A DNA stretch of 64,000 nt. It comes from Treponema peruense (GTDB lineage Bacteria > Spirochaetota > Spirochaetia > Treponematales > Treponemataceae). Shown here piece by piece: positions 8,546-15,692 of this stretch. Every line of letters starts with the position of its first letter. Positions within the stretch are counted from its first letter, which is position 1. The stretch lies in assembly GCF_016117655.1 (NCBI RefSeq), contig NZ_CP064936.1, positions 1,240,001 through 1,304,000 on the forward strand, given 5' to 3'. A model generated the notes under the pieces. The model saw only the letters and a program-made list of their open reading frames with translations. It did no database searches and was not told the DNA's origin. Both the position numbers and the translations under genes were made by a program.

Positions 8546-9199
8546 ATGGCAGATAAAATACAAAAGGCATATCAAGATTCAAAAAATATATATGATGACG
8601 TGCTGACGCAGGGAAATATTTTCAGCAAGCTCTACATTAATTTCTTTTGGAGCGGAACAGATGATAATGAAATCGCAAGGAAAGTGCTTTCATATATCCC
8701 TGATGATTTTCACGGAAAACTGCTTGATGTACCTGTTGGGACAGCTGTATTCACATATAAGAAATGGGGAATGCTTCAAAACGCAGATATTACCTGCCTT
8801 GATTATAGCGAGGATATGATTGAACAGGCACGGGATAGAATGAAGGATTACTCCCATGTTTCCTGCGTTCAGGGAGATGTCGGAAATCTTCCGCTTAAGG
8901 ATGAAAGCTGTGATATCGTCATCAGTATGAATGGTTTTCATGCTTTCCCGGACAAGAAAAAAGCCTTTAAGGAAACATGGCGTGTATTAAAACCGGGAGG
9001 CAGGTTCATCGCCTGCTTTTATATAAAGGGTGAAAAGAAAATCACAGATTGGCTTGTTAAAAATGTTTTGTCAAAAAAAGGATGGTTTACTCCACCATTC
9101 CCAACACAGGAACATCTGATGAACATTCTTAATAAGCTTTATAAGAATATAGATTTTCATGTAGAAGGGGCAATGGTCTATTTTTCGGCAGTAAAGTAG
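8546..9199 (+). CDS. Class I SAM-dependent methyltransferase (2)
   Basis: 217 residues. Motif I reads LLDVPVGTAVF near residue 58, with Pro-Val replacing the usual Gly-x-Gly start; LDYSEDMIEQAR, QGDVGNLPL and RVLKPGGR follow, as in ubiE-like enzymes. AGGAGG lies about 8 nt upstream. The stop codon is immediately followed by the IS3 relic on the opposite strand. Substrate unknown; the altered motif I occurs in some active methyltransferases, so loss of activity should not be assumed. Confidence 0.85.
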   Translation: MADKIQKAYQDSKNIYDDVLTQGNIFSKLYINFFWSGTDDNEIARKVLSYIPDDFHGKLLDVPVGTAVFTYKKWGMLQNADITCLDYSEDMIEQARDRMKDYSHVSCVQGDVGNLPLKDESCDIVISMNGFHAFPDKKKAFKETWRVLKPGGRFIACFYIKGEKKITDWLVKNVLSKKGWFTPPFPTQEHLMNILNKLYKNIDFHVEGAMVYFSAVK

Positions 9200-9470
9200 A
9201 AAACTTTCAATGCATGCATTGTCATAAGGATAATGTACTTTTGAATAGCTTCTTTTCATTTTTTCAGTTGCTTTAATATAAGCATCTGCTTTGTAATGAC
9301 TTCCTCTGTCCGAGTGAATTATCAAAGGGTTTTTAATTTTTCTTGTTGCCTTTGCTTTTTCCACTGTCTTAATTACAAACTCTTCTTCCATAGTTCGTGA
9401 TAATTCCTATGCAATAATTTTGCGCGAGAATAAATCCATAATTGTCGAGATGCAGCATTTGAAAGCCTAC
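9200..9470 (-). pseudogene. IS3-family transposase (OrfB) relic
   Basis: Minus-strand reading gives part of the DDE integrase core: STIMDLFSRKIIA, an in-frame TAG where Trp is normal, ELSRTMEEEF, PLIIHSDRGSHY and YDNACIESF. These match IS3/IS150-type OrfB. The relic is cut directly behind the methyltransferase stop (9199) and lacks its N-terminal half, OrfA and inverted repeats, so it is not functional. Confidence 0.8.
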
Positions 9471-9489
9471 GCTTCCACGGATGCACTTA

Positions 9490-9650
9490 AGAACGCCTGC
9501 ATTGACCCGCAACATCCGCAAAGGGCCTGGAACGGACTACGGCAAGACAGGCAAATATACCGGCATCGGCACTTTTACGATTGTGGAAGAGGCAGACGGC
9601 AAAGGCGCCTCCAGGTGGGAGCTGCTTTCATGCCGAGTGTATTGTGATAA
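9490..9650 (+). pseudogene. Phage-lysin SH3b domain fragment
   Basis: The plus frame encodes TRNIRKGPGTDYGKTGKY and then GTFTIVEEADG with a following KGASRWELL, typical of bacterial SH3 wall-binding domains at the C-terminus of Firmicutes phage endolysins. Neither an enzymatic domain nor a start is present, and the domain breaks off after RWELLSC. It is remaining prophage or plasmid debris. Confidence 0.6.
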
Positions 9651-9707
9651 TGCCGTGACAGGACGGTGTAAAAAAACTGAAAATTCTGCAAATCTGCCGA
9701 TGCCCTA

Positions 9708-9763
9708 TTGACAAAGACCAAACCGAAAGAGTTATACTTGGTAATGAGTTAGCGGCTACTAAC
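9708..9763 (+). promoter_or_regulatory. Promoter with operator dyad (site c)
   Basis: TTGACA at 9708-9713 and TATACT at 9733-9738 (19-bp spacer, or 18 using TTATAC) are followed by GTTAG-CGGCTA-CTAAC at 9748-9763, at the expected start of transcription. It lies upstream of the HMA gene. Confidence 0.5.
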
Positions 9764-9776
9764 AGGAGGTAGCCGC
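9752..9776 (+). promoter_or_regulatory. 8-bp stem-loop in HMA leader
   Basis: GCGGCTAC (9752-9759) and GTAGCCGC (9769-9776) form a perfect 8-bp stem with a 9-nt loop, overlapping dyad site c. No T-run follows, so it is not a classical terminator. It may be a leader structure or the relic of another element. Confidence 0.4.
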
Positions 9777-9793
9777 ATTAATTAAAAATAATG

Positions 9794-9816
9794 GTTAGTT
9801 AATGCTAACTTATATT
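9794..9816 (+). promoter_or_regulatory. Operator dyad (site d) with -10 box before HMA gene
   Basis: GTTAG-TTAATG-CTAAC at 9794-9809 is followed directly by TATATT (9811-9816), a probable -10 element, about 26 bp before the start of the HMA gene. The 16-bp dyad is the same as at sites a, b and c. Confidence 0.6.
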
Positions 9817-9841
9817 AGGATGGCAAAGAAGGAGGTTTTCT

Positions 9842-10099
9842 TTGATCAGGATCATATTAGGCGTAGAGGGAATGGCCTGCGGTATGTGCGAGGCCCATAT
9901 CAATGAGGCGATAAGGAATGCGTTCCCTGTAAAAAAAGTAACAAGCTCGCATACGAGGAAACAGACAATCATCCTTACAGAGCAGGATATCCCGGAACAG
10001 GAACTGAAAGGTGCAGTGGCAAAGGCTGGGTATGATGTTGTGTCAGTAAGCAGTGAGCCGTATGAGAAAAAAGGGCTGTTCGGAAGACTTGTGAGGTAG
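9842..10099 (+). CDS. Heavy-metal-associated (HMA) domain protein
   Basis: 85-residue protein made almost entirely of one HMA/ferredoxin-like metal-binding domain. The metal loop GMACGMC (near residues 11-17) holds the CxxC pair, as in CopZ/Atx1 copper chaperones; the final KKGLFGRLVR is basic. The start is TTG at 9842, chosen because AAGGAGG lies 6-7 nt upstream. It is probably a cytoplasmic chaperone or sensor for Cu(I) or another soft metal. It heads a block with a ZIP-transporter relic, supporting a metal-related theme. Confidence 0.85.
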   Translation: MIRIILGVEGMACGMCEAHINEAIRNAFPVKKVTSSHTRKQTIILTEQDIPEQELKGAVAKAGYDVVSVSSEPYEKKGLFGRLVR

Positions 10100-10103
10100 T
10101 GCT

Positions 10104-10295
10104 ATGCAGACGCAGGTTTTTCAGGGTGTCATGATACCGTTTTTGGGGACAGCACTCGGCTCCGCCTGTGTGCTGTTTATGAAGAATAAACTGAACCCAA
10201 TGGTGCCGGTGGGACGGGGGCTGACGGGTTTTGCGGCAGGCGTCATGGTGGTGGCTTTCCGTTGCAGAAAGGGGAAGGCGAATGTTCAAGGTTGA
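10104..10295 (+). pseudogene. ZIP-family metal transporter, N-terminal relic
   Basis: Residues 8-49 (IPFLGTALGSACVLF, KNKLNPMV, LTGFAAGVMV) match the first two transmembrane helices of ZIP/ZupT divalent-metal transporters, which are normally about 250 residues. After AGVMVVA the frame turns into unrelated Arg/Lys-rich sequence and stops at 63 residues, where the GNAT gene begins. The remaining six helices are missing. It starts 4 bp after the HMA gene, so an ancestral HMA-ZIP operon was broken here. Confidence 0.75.
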
Positions 10296-10872
10296 AAATA
10301 AATCGAAAGAAGAAATTGCGGAAATCGGAAGGAAGATCGGGGAGGCGTTTGCCGCTGAAAAGGCGGGGATTGTTACAATGCTGACAGAAGCACAGGCGGT
10401 CAAGGCTTTTGAAATAATGACTGAATATTTTTACAGGGCAGGAGTGCTGTATGCCACATCCGAAACAGGCGAAGGCTATCTTGCGTATTGGGAGAAAAAG
10501 AAAAAAAACGCAGTCGGCCCTGCGTTGCATATGATTAAGCGCTTTTTAAGGGAACTGCCGTTAAAGGCGAGTCTGACTGTCATGCAGAGCGGTGGTGAGC
10601 AGTACGCAAAGATTTTTAAGAAAGAGCGTAATTACATTGCTGTATCCATGATAGTGGTGCTACGTGAATTTCAGGGAAAGGGATTCATGCACAAGGTTTT
10701 AGAACAGCCTTTTGCCGAGGCAAGGAAGAAAAATATCCCCTGCATACTGGATACCGACACACCGCTCAAGGTGGAGAAATATATCCGATGCGGCATGAAA
10801 CTGGCCGGAGAGAAGAAACTGCGGCATGGCATTTCATTGTATACAATGGCTTACTCTGCAATCCTGTCCTGA
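10282..10872 (+). CDS. GNAT family N-acetyltransferase
   Basis: 196-residue acetyl-CoA-dependent acyltransferase. The acetyl-CoA loop is LREFQGKGFMHKVLEQ (motif A, R/Q-x-x-G-x-G/A type), preceded by the beta4 strand AVSMIVV and followed by PCILDTD and Y-rich C-terminal strands. The ATG at 10282 follows GGGGAAGG and overlaps the end of the ZIP relic. The acyl acceptor is unknown. It is inserted in the broken HMA-ZIP context, so its link to metal biology is uncertain. Confidence 0.8.
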   Translation: MFKVENKSKEEIAEIGRKIGEAFAAEKAGIVTMLTEAQAVKAFEIMTEYFYRAGVLYATSETGEGYLAYWEKKKKNAVGPALHMIKRFLRELPLKASLTVMQSGGEQYAKIFKKERNYIAVSMIVVLREFQGKGFMHKVLEQPFAEARKKNIPCILDTDTPLKVEKYIRCGMKLAGEKKLRHGISLYTMAYSAILS

Positions 10873-11033
10873 TACCGCTTATCATAGGGAATCTGACAAC
10901 GATGCTCCCGTGGCCGGTAAACCAGTTTGATCATTTTTCTGAATCCCTAGGGCATCTGGCGGTACTGGCTGTGGGCATGGTTGTGATATATAAGGAACAG
11001 GAAAACAGAAATAAGAAAGAAACAGGATCGTAA
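10873..11033 (+). pseudogene. Short hydrophobic fragment of unknown gene
   Basis: Downstream of the GNAT gene the plus frame ending at 11033 encodes PLIIGNLTTMLPWPVNQF and a hydrophobic stretch HLAVLAVGMVVIYKEQE. It has no start of its own. It reads like the C-terminal helix of a small membrane protein, but I do not recognise the family. Confidence 0.3.
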
Positions 11034-11128
11034 TAGCAGTACATGAAATGGCAGGGAGTAAGAGGAATATGGCAGGCGGGTGAATCGATGTATTCTCTGG
11101 CTGCCGAAAAGCGGGAGGTGATCTGTAT

Positions 11129-12376
11129 ATGAAATATATCGGAATGCCCATGGGAATGTGGGCGCTGTTTAAAAAATCTTTTGAACAGAATCTGACCACA
11201 GAGTTTGGGCTGGACAGGAATACGGCAAAAAAAGTCACGGCAAAAGCAAAATTCCGTTATAAAGAGATCATTGCCGGACTGCCGGAATTTGAAAAGAAAG
11301 ACTGTTTCAAGGTGAATATCGTCAACTGCGCCCTGCTCTCTGCCTTTGTGCTGAATATGCCAAAGCGCCCTGATGTAAAGCGGCTGACAGCATATTATGC
11401 CGGCTCCATGATGACTCCTGCCATGAGGTGGTTCTGCCGTAAGAGCGGGAAATCCAAATTTTCTGACAAGGACATCGCTTCCATGCAGGCCACTGAGCGG
11501 CTGAAGGCGGCAGACAGGAATCCTTATTCGTGGAACATGGAATTTTATCCTTATCCGGACGGCAGCGGTTATGAAGCCCGTTTTACTGCCTGCGGCATCT
11601 GTACTCTGATGCGGGAGCTTGGCCTGTACGACCTTGTCCCTGCCATGTGCCGGCTGGATTACACCATGAGCGAAGCGGGATGCGCAACAGACTTTGTCCG
11701 AAAGTACACATTGGCTTCCGGCGGACCGTACTGCGACTGCGGTTATAGAAAGAAGCCAGGCAGGAACGACAATAAAGGCTTTTGGGACAGGTGGGCAAAA
11801 CGCTATGACAGAACAATAGCAATAGAAAAGAATACCTATGTACAGATTCTGCGCCGCATGAAAAAGAAACTGGACAGGGAGATGTATGTATTGGAGCTTG
11901 CCTGCGGCACAGGGGTTTTGTCCGCACAGCTTGCGGGAGGCGTAAAAATGCTGGAGGCAACGGATTTTTCAGAAAAGATGATAGAAAAGGCGAAGCAAAG
12001 GGCGCACTCTTCCAGACTGCATTATTCCGTGCAGGACGCAACGGCGCTTCCCTATGCACCGGGAACCTTTGATGCAGTGATCATCTCAAATGCCCTGCAT
12101 ATCATGCCGTCCCCGGAAAAGGCCCTGGCAGAAATAAGGCGGGTGCTGAAACCGGATGGAATCCTGATCGCGCCCACATTTACGGCAGCAGGAAGCATTT
12201 TCGGGCGTTTGAAGATACGGGTGATGGAGCTTTCGGGTTTTCAGGTATTTCACAAATGGAAGCCACAGGAATATCTGGATTTTTTGAAGGCGAACGGTTT
12301 TACCGTAACCGACAAGGAGGTTTATGGAGGCGCGCTGGCGCTGACATATGCAGAGGCAAAGGTGAAAAAGGTATAA
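11129..12376 (+). CDS. ATC-hydrolase-like domain fused to a SAM methyltransferase
   Basis: 415 residues, two domains. Residues about 1-205 resemble the L-2-amino-thiazoline-4-carboxylate hydrolase family (PF14196 type): Cys-rich end with CGICTLMRELGL, MCRLDY and a DCGYRKK tail. Residues about 215-415 form a complete class I methyltransferase: WDRWAKRYD, motif I VLELACGTGVL near 253, TDFSEKMIEKA, QDATALPY, RVLKPDG. A GGGAGG-type SD precedes the ATG. ATC hydrolases open a thiazoline ring to give cysteine, so a fused methyltransferase suggests chemistry on a thiazoline or thiol compound; this is inference. The family assignment of the first domain is moderately sure, that of the second very sure. 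Confidence 0.75.
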   Translation: MKYIGMPMGMWALFKKSFEQNLTTEFGLDRNTAKKVTAKAKFRYKEIIAGLPEFEKKDCFKVNIVNCALLSAFVLNMPKRPDVKRLTAYYAGSMMTPAMRWFCRKSGKSKFSDKDIASMQATERLKAADRNPYSWNMEFYPYPDGSGYEARFTACGICTLMRELGLYDLVPAMCRLDYTMSEAGCATDFVRKYTLASGGPYCDCGYRKKPGRNDNKGFWDRWAKRYDRTIAIEKNTYVQILRRMKKKLDREMYVLELACGTGVLSAQLAGGVKMLEATDFSEKMIEKAKQRAHSSRLHYSVQDATALPYAPGTFDAVIISNALHIMPSPEKALAEIRRVLKPDGILIAPTFTAAGSIFGRLKIRVMELSGFQVFHKWKPQEYLDFLKANGFTVTDKEVYGGALALTYAEAKVKKV

Positions 12377-12400
12377 GAAACGGGCAGGAGACAGCCTGTT

Positions 12401-12559
12401 ATGAAATACAACGGTTTTTATTTCAGGCTTTTTACAAGGCCGATGAAAAAAGTCTTGTCAGAAAAATATGGCAGGCAGTATGCGGATGGAATCATGAAAA
12501 AGAGTAGGGTTCTCTACCTCAGGCTGGTGAGGGAAACGGATTGCCGAGGATACCTATGA
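12401..12559 (+). pseudogene. N-terminal relic of a second ATC-hydrolase-like gene
   Basis: A 52-residue frame starting MKYNGFYFRLFTRPMKKVL and ending soon after LRLVRETD, with CAGGAG 11 nt upstream and only 24 bp after the fusion gene. The pattern resembles the N-terminal helices of ATC-hydrolase-like proteins, but the rest is lost at a TGA and the sequence switches to an unrelated membrane protein. Probably a deletion junction. Confidence 0.4.
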
Positions 12560-12601
12560 GCGGCACAATACCTTCTGCCGGCTCCCTGGCTGTGCCTCCA
12601 T

Positions 12602-13012
12602 TTGTTTTATGTCATGATTCTTTTTATATTCGCATGGCTTAATGGCAACGGCTATGAAGCGGCTGCCCTGCCTGCGGCGGAGGCTCTTTTTTCACAGCTA
12701 TCCTGGGTTGTGGCATTAAGTGAGGCATTTATGCTGCCGCCCTTTTTATACTGGTTTTATCTGCAGGTTTGCGGCAAAACGGTGTTCCCGAAATGGATAG
12801 CGTTTACGAACGTGTTGGTTATTTACGGAATTCTGCTGCTTGTGAAAACTGCCATGCCTGATGGATCATTCCGGATTGGATTTACAAACGGGCTGATGAG
12901 CGCAAGCATGATCATTTGGTTCGGGATTATGCTTGCGTGGTCTGTGCGGCATCTGCAGACAGGTGTCCCAGATAGCAAAGATAGGCGGACAGGAGGTTGT
13001 TATGACAAGTAA
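12602..13012 (+). CDS. Multi-pass membrane protein, probably partial
   Basis: About 136 residues with four hydrophobic segments (FYVMILFIFAWL, VVALSEAFMLPPFLYW, FTNVLVIYGILLLV, ASMIIWFGIMLAW). The frame is open back to 12560; the TTG at 12602 or the ATG at 12614 are the first possible starts and neither has a clear SD, so the 5' end is probably missing. Family not recognised. It overlaps the start of the following small gene. Confidence 0.45.
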   Translation: MFYVMILFIFAWLNGNGYEAAALPAAEALFSQLSWVVALSEAFMLPPFLYWFYLQVCGKTVFPKWIAFTNVLVIYGILLLVKTAMPDGSFRIGFTNGLMSASMIIWFGIMLAWSVRHLQTGVPDSKDRRTGGCYDK

Positions 13013-13172
13013 AAAGTACAAAGAACTGTTGCTGAAAGAGTTTGATGACAATGATCCAATCGTCTACAATATGTGCCGCAAAGATTATCCCGATGTGAGC
13101 GGGCTGAAACTTGAGCGGTATGAAGTGAGGAGAGGGTTCCGCCTGCATTGTGTGGTCAGGAAGTCGGGCTGA
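13002..13172 (+). CDS. Small hypothetical protein, 56 residues
   Basis: Short acidic/basic protein starting MTSKKYKELLLKEFDDND and containing CRKDYPDVSGL, with an ideal AGGAGG 6 nt before the ATG. It overlaps the membrane-protein frame at its start and ends next to the LCM methyltransferase start. No family recognised. The strong ribosome site and compact spacing support a real gene. Confidence 0.6.
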   Translation: MTSKKYKELLLKEFDDNDPIVYNMCRKDYPDVSGLKLERYEVRRGFRLHCVVRKSG

Positions 13173-13190
13173 ATGGGAGGTATGGATATT

Positions 13191-13973
13191 ATGGAGTTAC
13201 GATTAGGAGACGTCCAGGAAACAGCCCTGATTCCACTTGCGGTCAGGGCAAATGAAACAAAAAGGGAAAATGCGAGAATCCATGATGGGAAAGCTGTGGA
13301 AATCATAGAAACGCTGGGAATTGATACAAAGGATATAGACAGATTCTTTTCCCATGAGGGCGTGGTGGCGAGAACGATCATGTTTGACAGGACTGTGAAA
13401 AAACTGTTGTCAAAATATCCGGATGCGGTCTGTGTGAATATTGGGTGTGGGTTGGATGACCGCTTTTCGAGGGTTGATAACGGAAAAATCCAGTGGTTCA
13501 ATGTAGACCTTCCGGATTCCATAGAAGTGAGAAAAAAAGTTTTTATGGAAGCGGAGCGCGAACATATGCTGGCGGGCGATATCCTCAAGACAGACTGGAT
13601 AAAAGACATCCCCAAAGCAGATATCGTGATCGTGATTGCCGAAGGGCTGCTTATGTATTTTTCAAAGGAGCAGGTAAGGACGATCCTGCATAACATCACT
13701 GGCTCTTTTAACCAGGGATACCTGCTTGCGGAGCTGATGCACCCTAAGATGATGAAAGAAAAGATGCACGATACGGTAAAGCATACCAATGCGAAGTTCG
13801 GGTGGGGGACCGAAACGGGAAAGGAGCTGTTAGCACTCGACCCGGAGTTGGAACTGTTAAAGGAGAGCAGTTTTTGGGATGAGATGAAGAAATATACGCT
13901 TGTGGGAAAGATAGGGAGCGTCATAGCGAAAAACCTGAATAACCGGCTTGCTGTTTACAGGTGGGGAAAATGA
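13191..13973 (+). CDS. Leucine-carboxyl-methyltransferase-like SAM methyltransferase
   Basis: About 260 residues, LCM (PF04072) type used for small-molecule or polyketide-type O-methylation. Motifs: RTIMFD near 63-68, CVNIGCGLDDRF near 80-91 (SAM loop), WFNVDLPD, VIAEGLLMYF. The ATG at 13191 is preferred because GGGAGG lies at a workable distance, while the in-frame ATGs at 13173 and 13182 overlap or abut that site. It is the fourth methyltransferase unit of the island. Substrate unknown. Confidence 0.82.
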   Translation: MELRLGDVQETALIPLAVRANETKRENARIHDGKAVEIIETLGIDTKDIDRFFSHEGVVARTIMFDRTVKKLLSKYPDAVCVNIGCGLDDRFSRVDNGKIQWFNVDLPDSIEVRKKVFMEAEREHMLAGDILKTDWIKDIPKADIVIVIAEGLLMYFSKEQVRTILHNITGSFNQGYLLAELMHPKMMKEKMHDTVKHTNAKFGWGTETGKELLALDPELELLKESSFWDEMKKYTLVGKIGSVIAKNLNNRLAVYRWGK

Positions 13974-14227
13974 CGGAGATCTATCTGGCAAAAAACCATC
14001 TGCTGCTGGAGGCGGGATACGGGAACATGGAAATGCACAGCCATTCTGCCAGCCATGTTTTGGTCGGGCTGCATGGGAAAATGCGTGTTGTCACGGATGA
14101 GGAAGAGATAACATGCCGCGGCGCCATCCTGCCGTCGGGGATTGCCTTTTCGGGCTATCTGGTATTCCGGAAACTGTTCTGTGCCTATATGCAGATTGCA
14201 GAAGGCGCATCCATTACGGCCACTTAG
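13970..14227 (+). pseudogene. AraC-type regulator, N-terminal cupin relic
   Basis: 85-residue frame overlapping the end of the LCM gene (GAAAATGACGG). The motif MHSHSASHVLVG and a following beta-rich stretch match the N-terminal cupin/AraC_binding domain. AraC regulators normally run to about 260-290 residues with two C-terminal helix-turn-helix motifs, which are missing here. It is most likely a truncated regulator; a stand-alone small cupin is possible. Confidence 0.5.
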
Positions 14228-14348
14228 GCGGAGCTTAACGGCCGGAAGGCATTGGAAAACGGCCGCCTCATAATCAAATAAAGAGCAGAAAACCTTCATA
14301 ATGGAATTATCCGCGGAAGCGGAAATTCTAAAGTTATGGAGGTTAATG

Positions 14349-14399
14349 TATGCTCGATTACAAAGACATCATTAACAAGAACACTGTCTGTAATTTTTA
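14349..14399 (+). pseudogene. First codons of an IS21 istA-like gene
   Basis: After TATGGAGG an ATG opens MLDYKDIINKN and the frame stops after about 16 codons, where sequence of the clpX downstream region begins. MLDYKDII is a common start of IS21-family IstA transposases. The break marks the right end of the foreign island. Confidence 0.4.
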
Positions 14400-14429
14400 G
14401 GGATTAGTCCGTCGGGCAGCCTTTTATTT

Positions 14430-15692
14430 TTAAGCCGTTTTCTGGTCTATCAGAAGCGTCTTTACGTCCGGTATTACTTTTTTCTCAACAATATCTTTTG
14501 TGATTACAAGTTTTTTCTTTCCCTTGACGCTCGGAACTTCAAACATAATGTCCAGAAGCAGATGTTCAACAATAGCCCTGAGTCCGCGTGCACCGGTCTT
14601 GTTTTTGACTGCAATTTCGGCAATCTGGCTTATTGCATCGTCATCAAACGAAAGATCCAAATCATCAATTGCAAAACTAGCCTTGAACTGCTTTGTTATG
14701 GCATTCCTTGGTTCTGTAAGAATTCTTTTAAGGTCGTTTTTGTCAAGTTCCTTAAGGGCACAGGTCATTGGAAGACGGCCTATAAGTTCTGGAATAATAC
14801 CGAATTTGACAAGGTCGTCAGATGTTACCTGGTTAAGAAGTTCCATTCTTTCTTCGTCTGTACGATGTGTACCTTCTGCACCGAATCCGATGGAAGAAGA
14901 AGAAAGTCTCTGTTCTATAATTTTGTCCAGGCCAACAAATGCACCACCGCAAATAAAAAGAATATTTGTAGTGTCAATGTCTATCATTTCCTGGTTCGGG
15001 TGCTTGCGTCCTCCCTGTGGCGGAACAGAAGCATGGGTTCCTTCAAGAATTTTAAGAAGCGCCTGCTGAACGCCTTCACCACTTACATCGCGTGTAATTG
15101 AAGTGTTTTCGCTTTTGCGGCTTATCTTGTCAATTTCGTCAATAAAGATAATTCCGCGTTCTGCCGCACTTACATCACCATCAGCAGCATTAATGAGTTT
15201 AAGAAGAACGTTTTCTACATCTTCTCCGACATATCCTGCTTCGGTGAGTGTTGTGGCATCGGCTATAGCAAAAGGAACATTCAGTTTCTGGGCAAGAGTT
15301 TTGGCAAGAAGGGTTTTTCCGCTTCCTGTAGGTCCAAGAAGAAGAATATTTGACTTTTCAATCTTTACATCGTTTGCAGCCTGTGCTTCCTTTGAAAGTG
15401 AAAGCTGCTTATAGTGGTTGTAAACTGCAACTGACAGAACTTTTTTTGCATAGTCCTGGCCAATAACGTACTGGTCAAGATAGTCCTTGAATTCCTTTGG
15501 GGAAGGGACTGTGCTCATGTCTATCGGAGCAATGTTGTGAGCTTCATCGTTCAGAATTGTCTGGCATGCAGCGATACAGTGTTCGCAGATACATACTTCG
15601 TCATTCGGTGAACGAATCACGCGGCGGTTTTCGTCTGCCGGCCGTCCGCAGAATGCACATACCGGCTGGCTGTTTTTTCCCAAGCGTGCCAT
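14430..15692 (-). CDS. clpX: ClpX, ATPase subunit of ClpXP protease
   Basis: 420-residue AAA+ unfoldase that recognises tagged substrates and feeds them to ClpP. N-terminal zinc-binding domain with CAFCGRP and [10 protein letters not shown]; Walker A GPTGSGKT, Walker [11 protein letters not shown], and the IGFGAEG loop that docks into ClpP. The start ATG overlaps the clpP stop by one base (TAATG) with GGAG in the end of clpP, so the two are translationally coupled. Full length for the family. Confidence 0.97.
   Translation of the reverse strand: MARLGKNSQPVCAFCGRPADENRRVIRSPNDEVCICEHCIAACQTILNDEAHNIAPIDMSTVPSPKEFKDYLDQYVIGQDYAKKVLSVAVYNHYKQLSLSKEAQAANDVKIEKSNILLLGPTGSGKTLLAKTLAQKLNVPFAIADATTLTEAGYVGEDVENVLLKLINAADGDVSAAERGIIFIDEIDKISRKSENTSITRDVSGEGVQQALLKILEGTHASVPPQGGRKHPNQEMIDIDTTNILFICGGAFVGLDKIIEQRLSSSSIGFGAEGTHRTDEERMELLNQVTSDDLVKFGIIPELIGRLPMTCALKELDKNDLKRILTEPRNAITKQFKASFAIDDLDLSFDDDAISQIAEIAVKNKTGARGLRAIVEHLLLDIMFEVPSVKGKKKLVITKDIVEKKVIPDVKTLLIDQKTA

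Larger units (their letters stand above)
2045..14390. mobile_element. Horizontally acquired island of Clostridia-like genes
   Basis: Between the glycosyltransferase/methyltransferase relic and clpX lies about 12.3 kb with a different character: higher G+C, canonical AGGAGG-type Shine-Dalgarno sites, and proteins resembling Clostridia (YbtP/Q-like ABC pair, TetR, methyltransferases, ATC-hydrolase-like domain). Mobile-element debris lies inside and at the right edge: an IS3 transposase relic (about 9200-9470), a phage-lysin SH3 fragment (9490-9650) and the first codons of an IS21 istA-like gene (14349-14399). No integrase, recombinase or tRNA attachment site is visible, so the boundaries are approximate and the transfer mechanism is unknown. 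Several genes are truncated, which suggests assembly by successive insertions and deletions. Confidence 0.75.

Noticed and set aside
2278-9199. Complete yersiniabactin-like siderophore cluster
   Set aside because: The ABC pair resembles YbtP/Q but there are no NRPS, PKS, salicylate or receptor genes, so no siderophore synthesis can be claimed.
2045-14390. Integrative conjugative element or prophage
   Set aside because: No integrase, conjugation, capsid or replication genes are visible; only debris of mobile elements remains.
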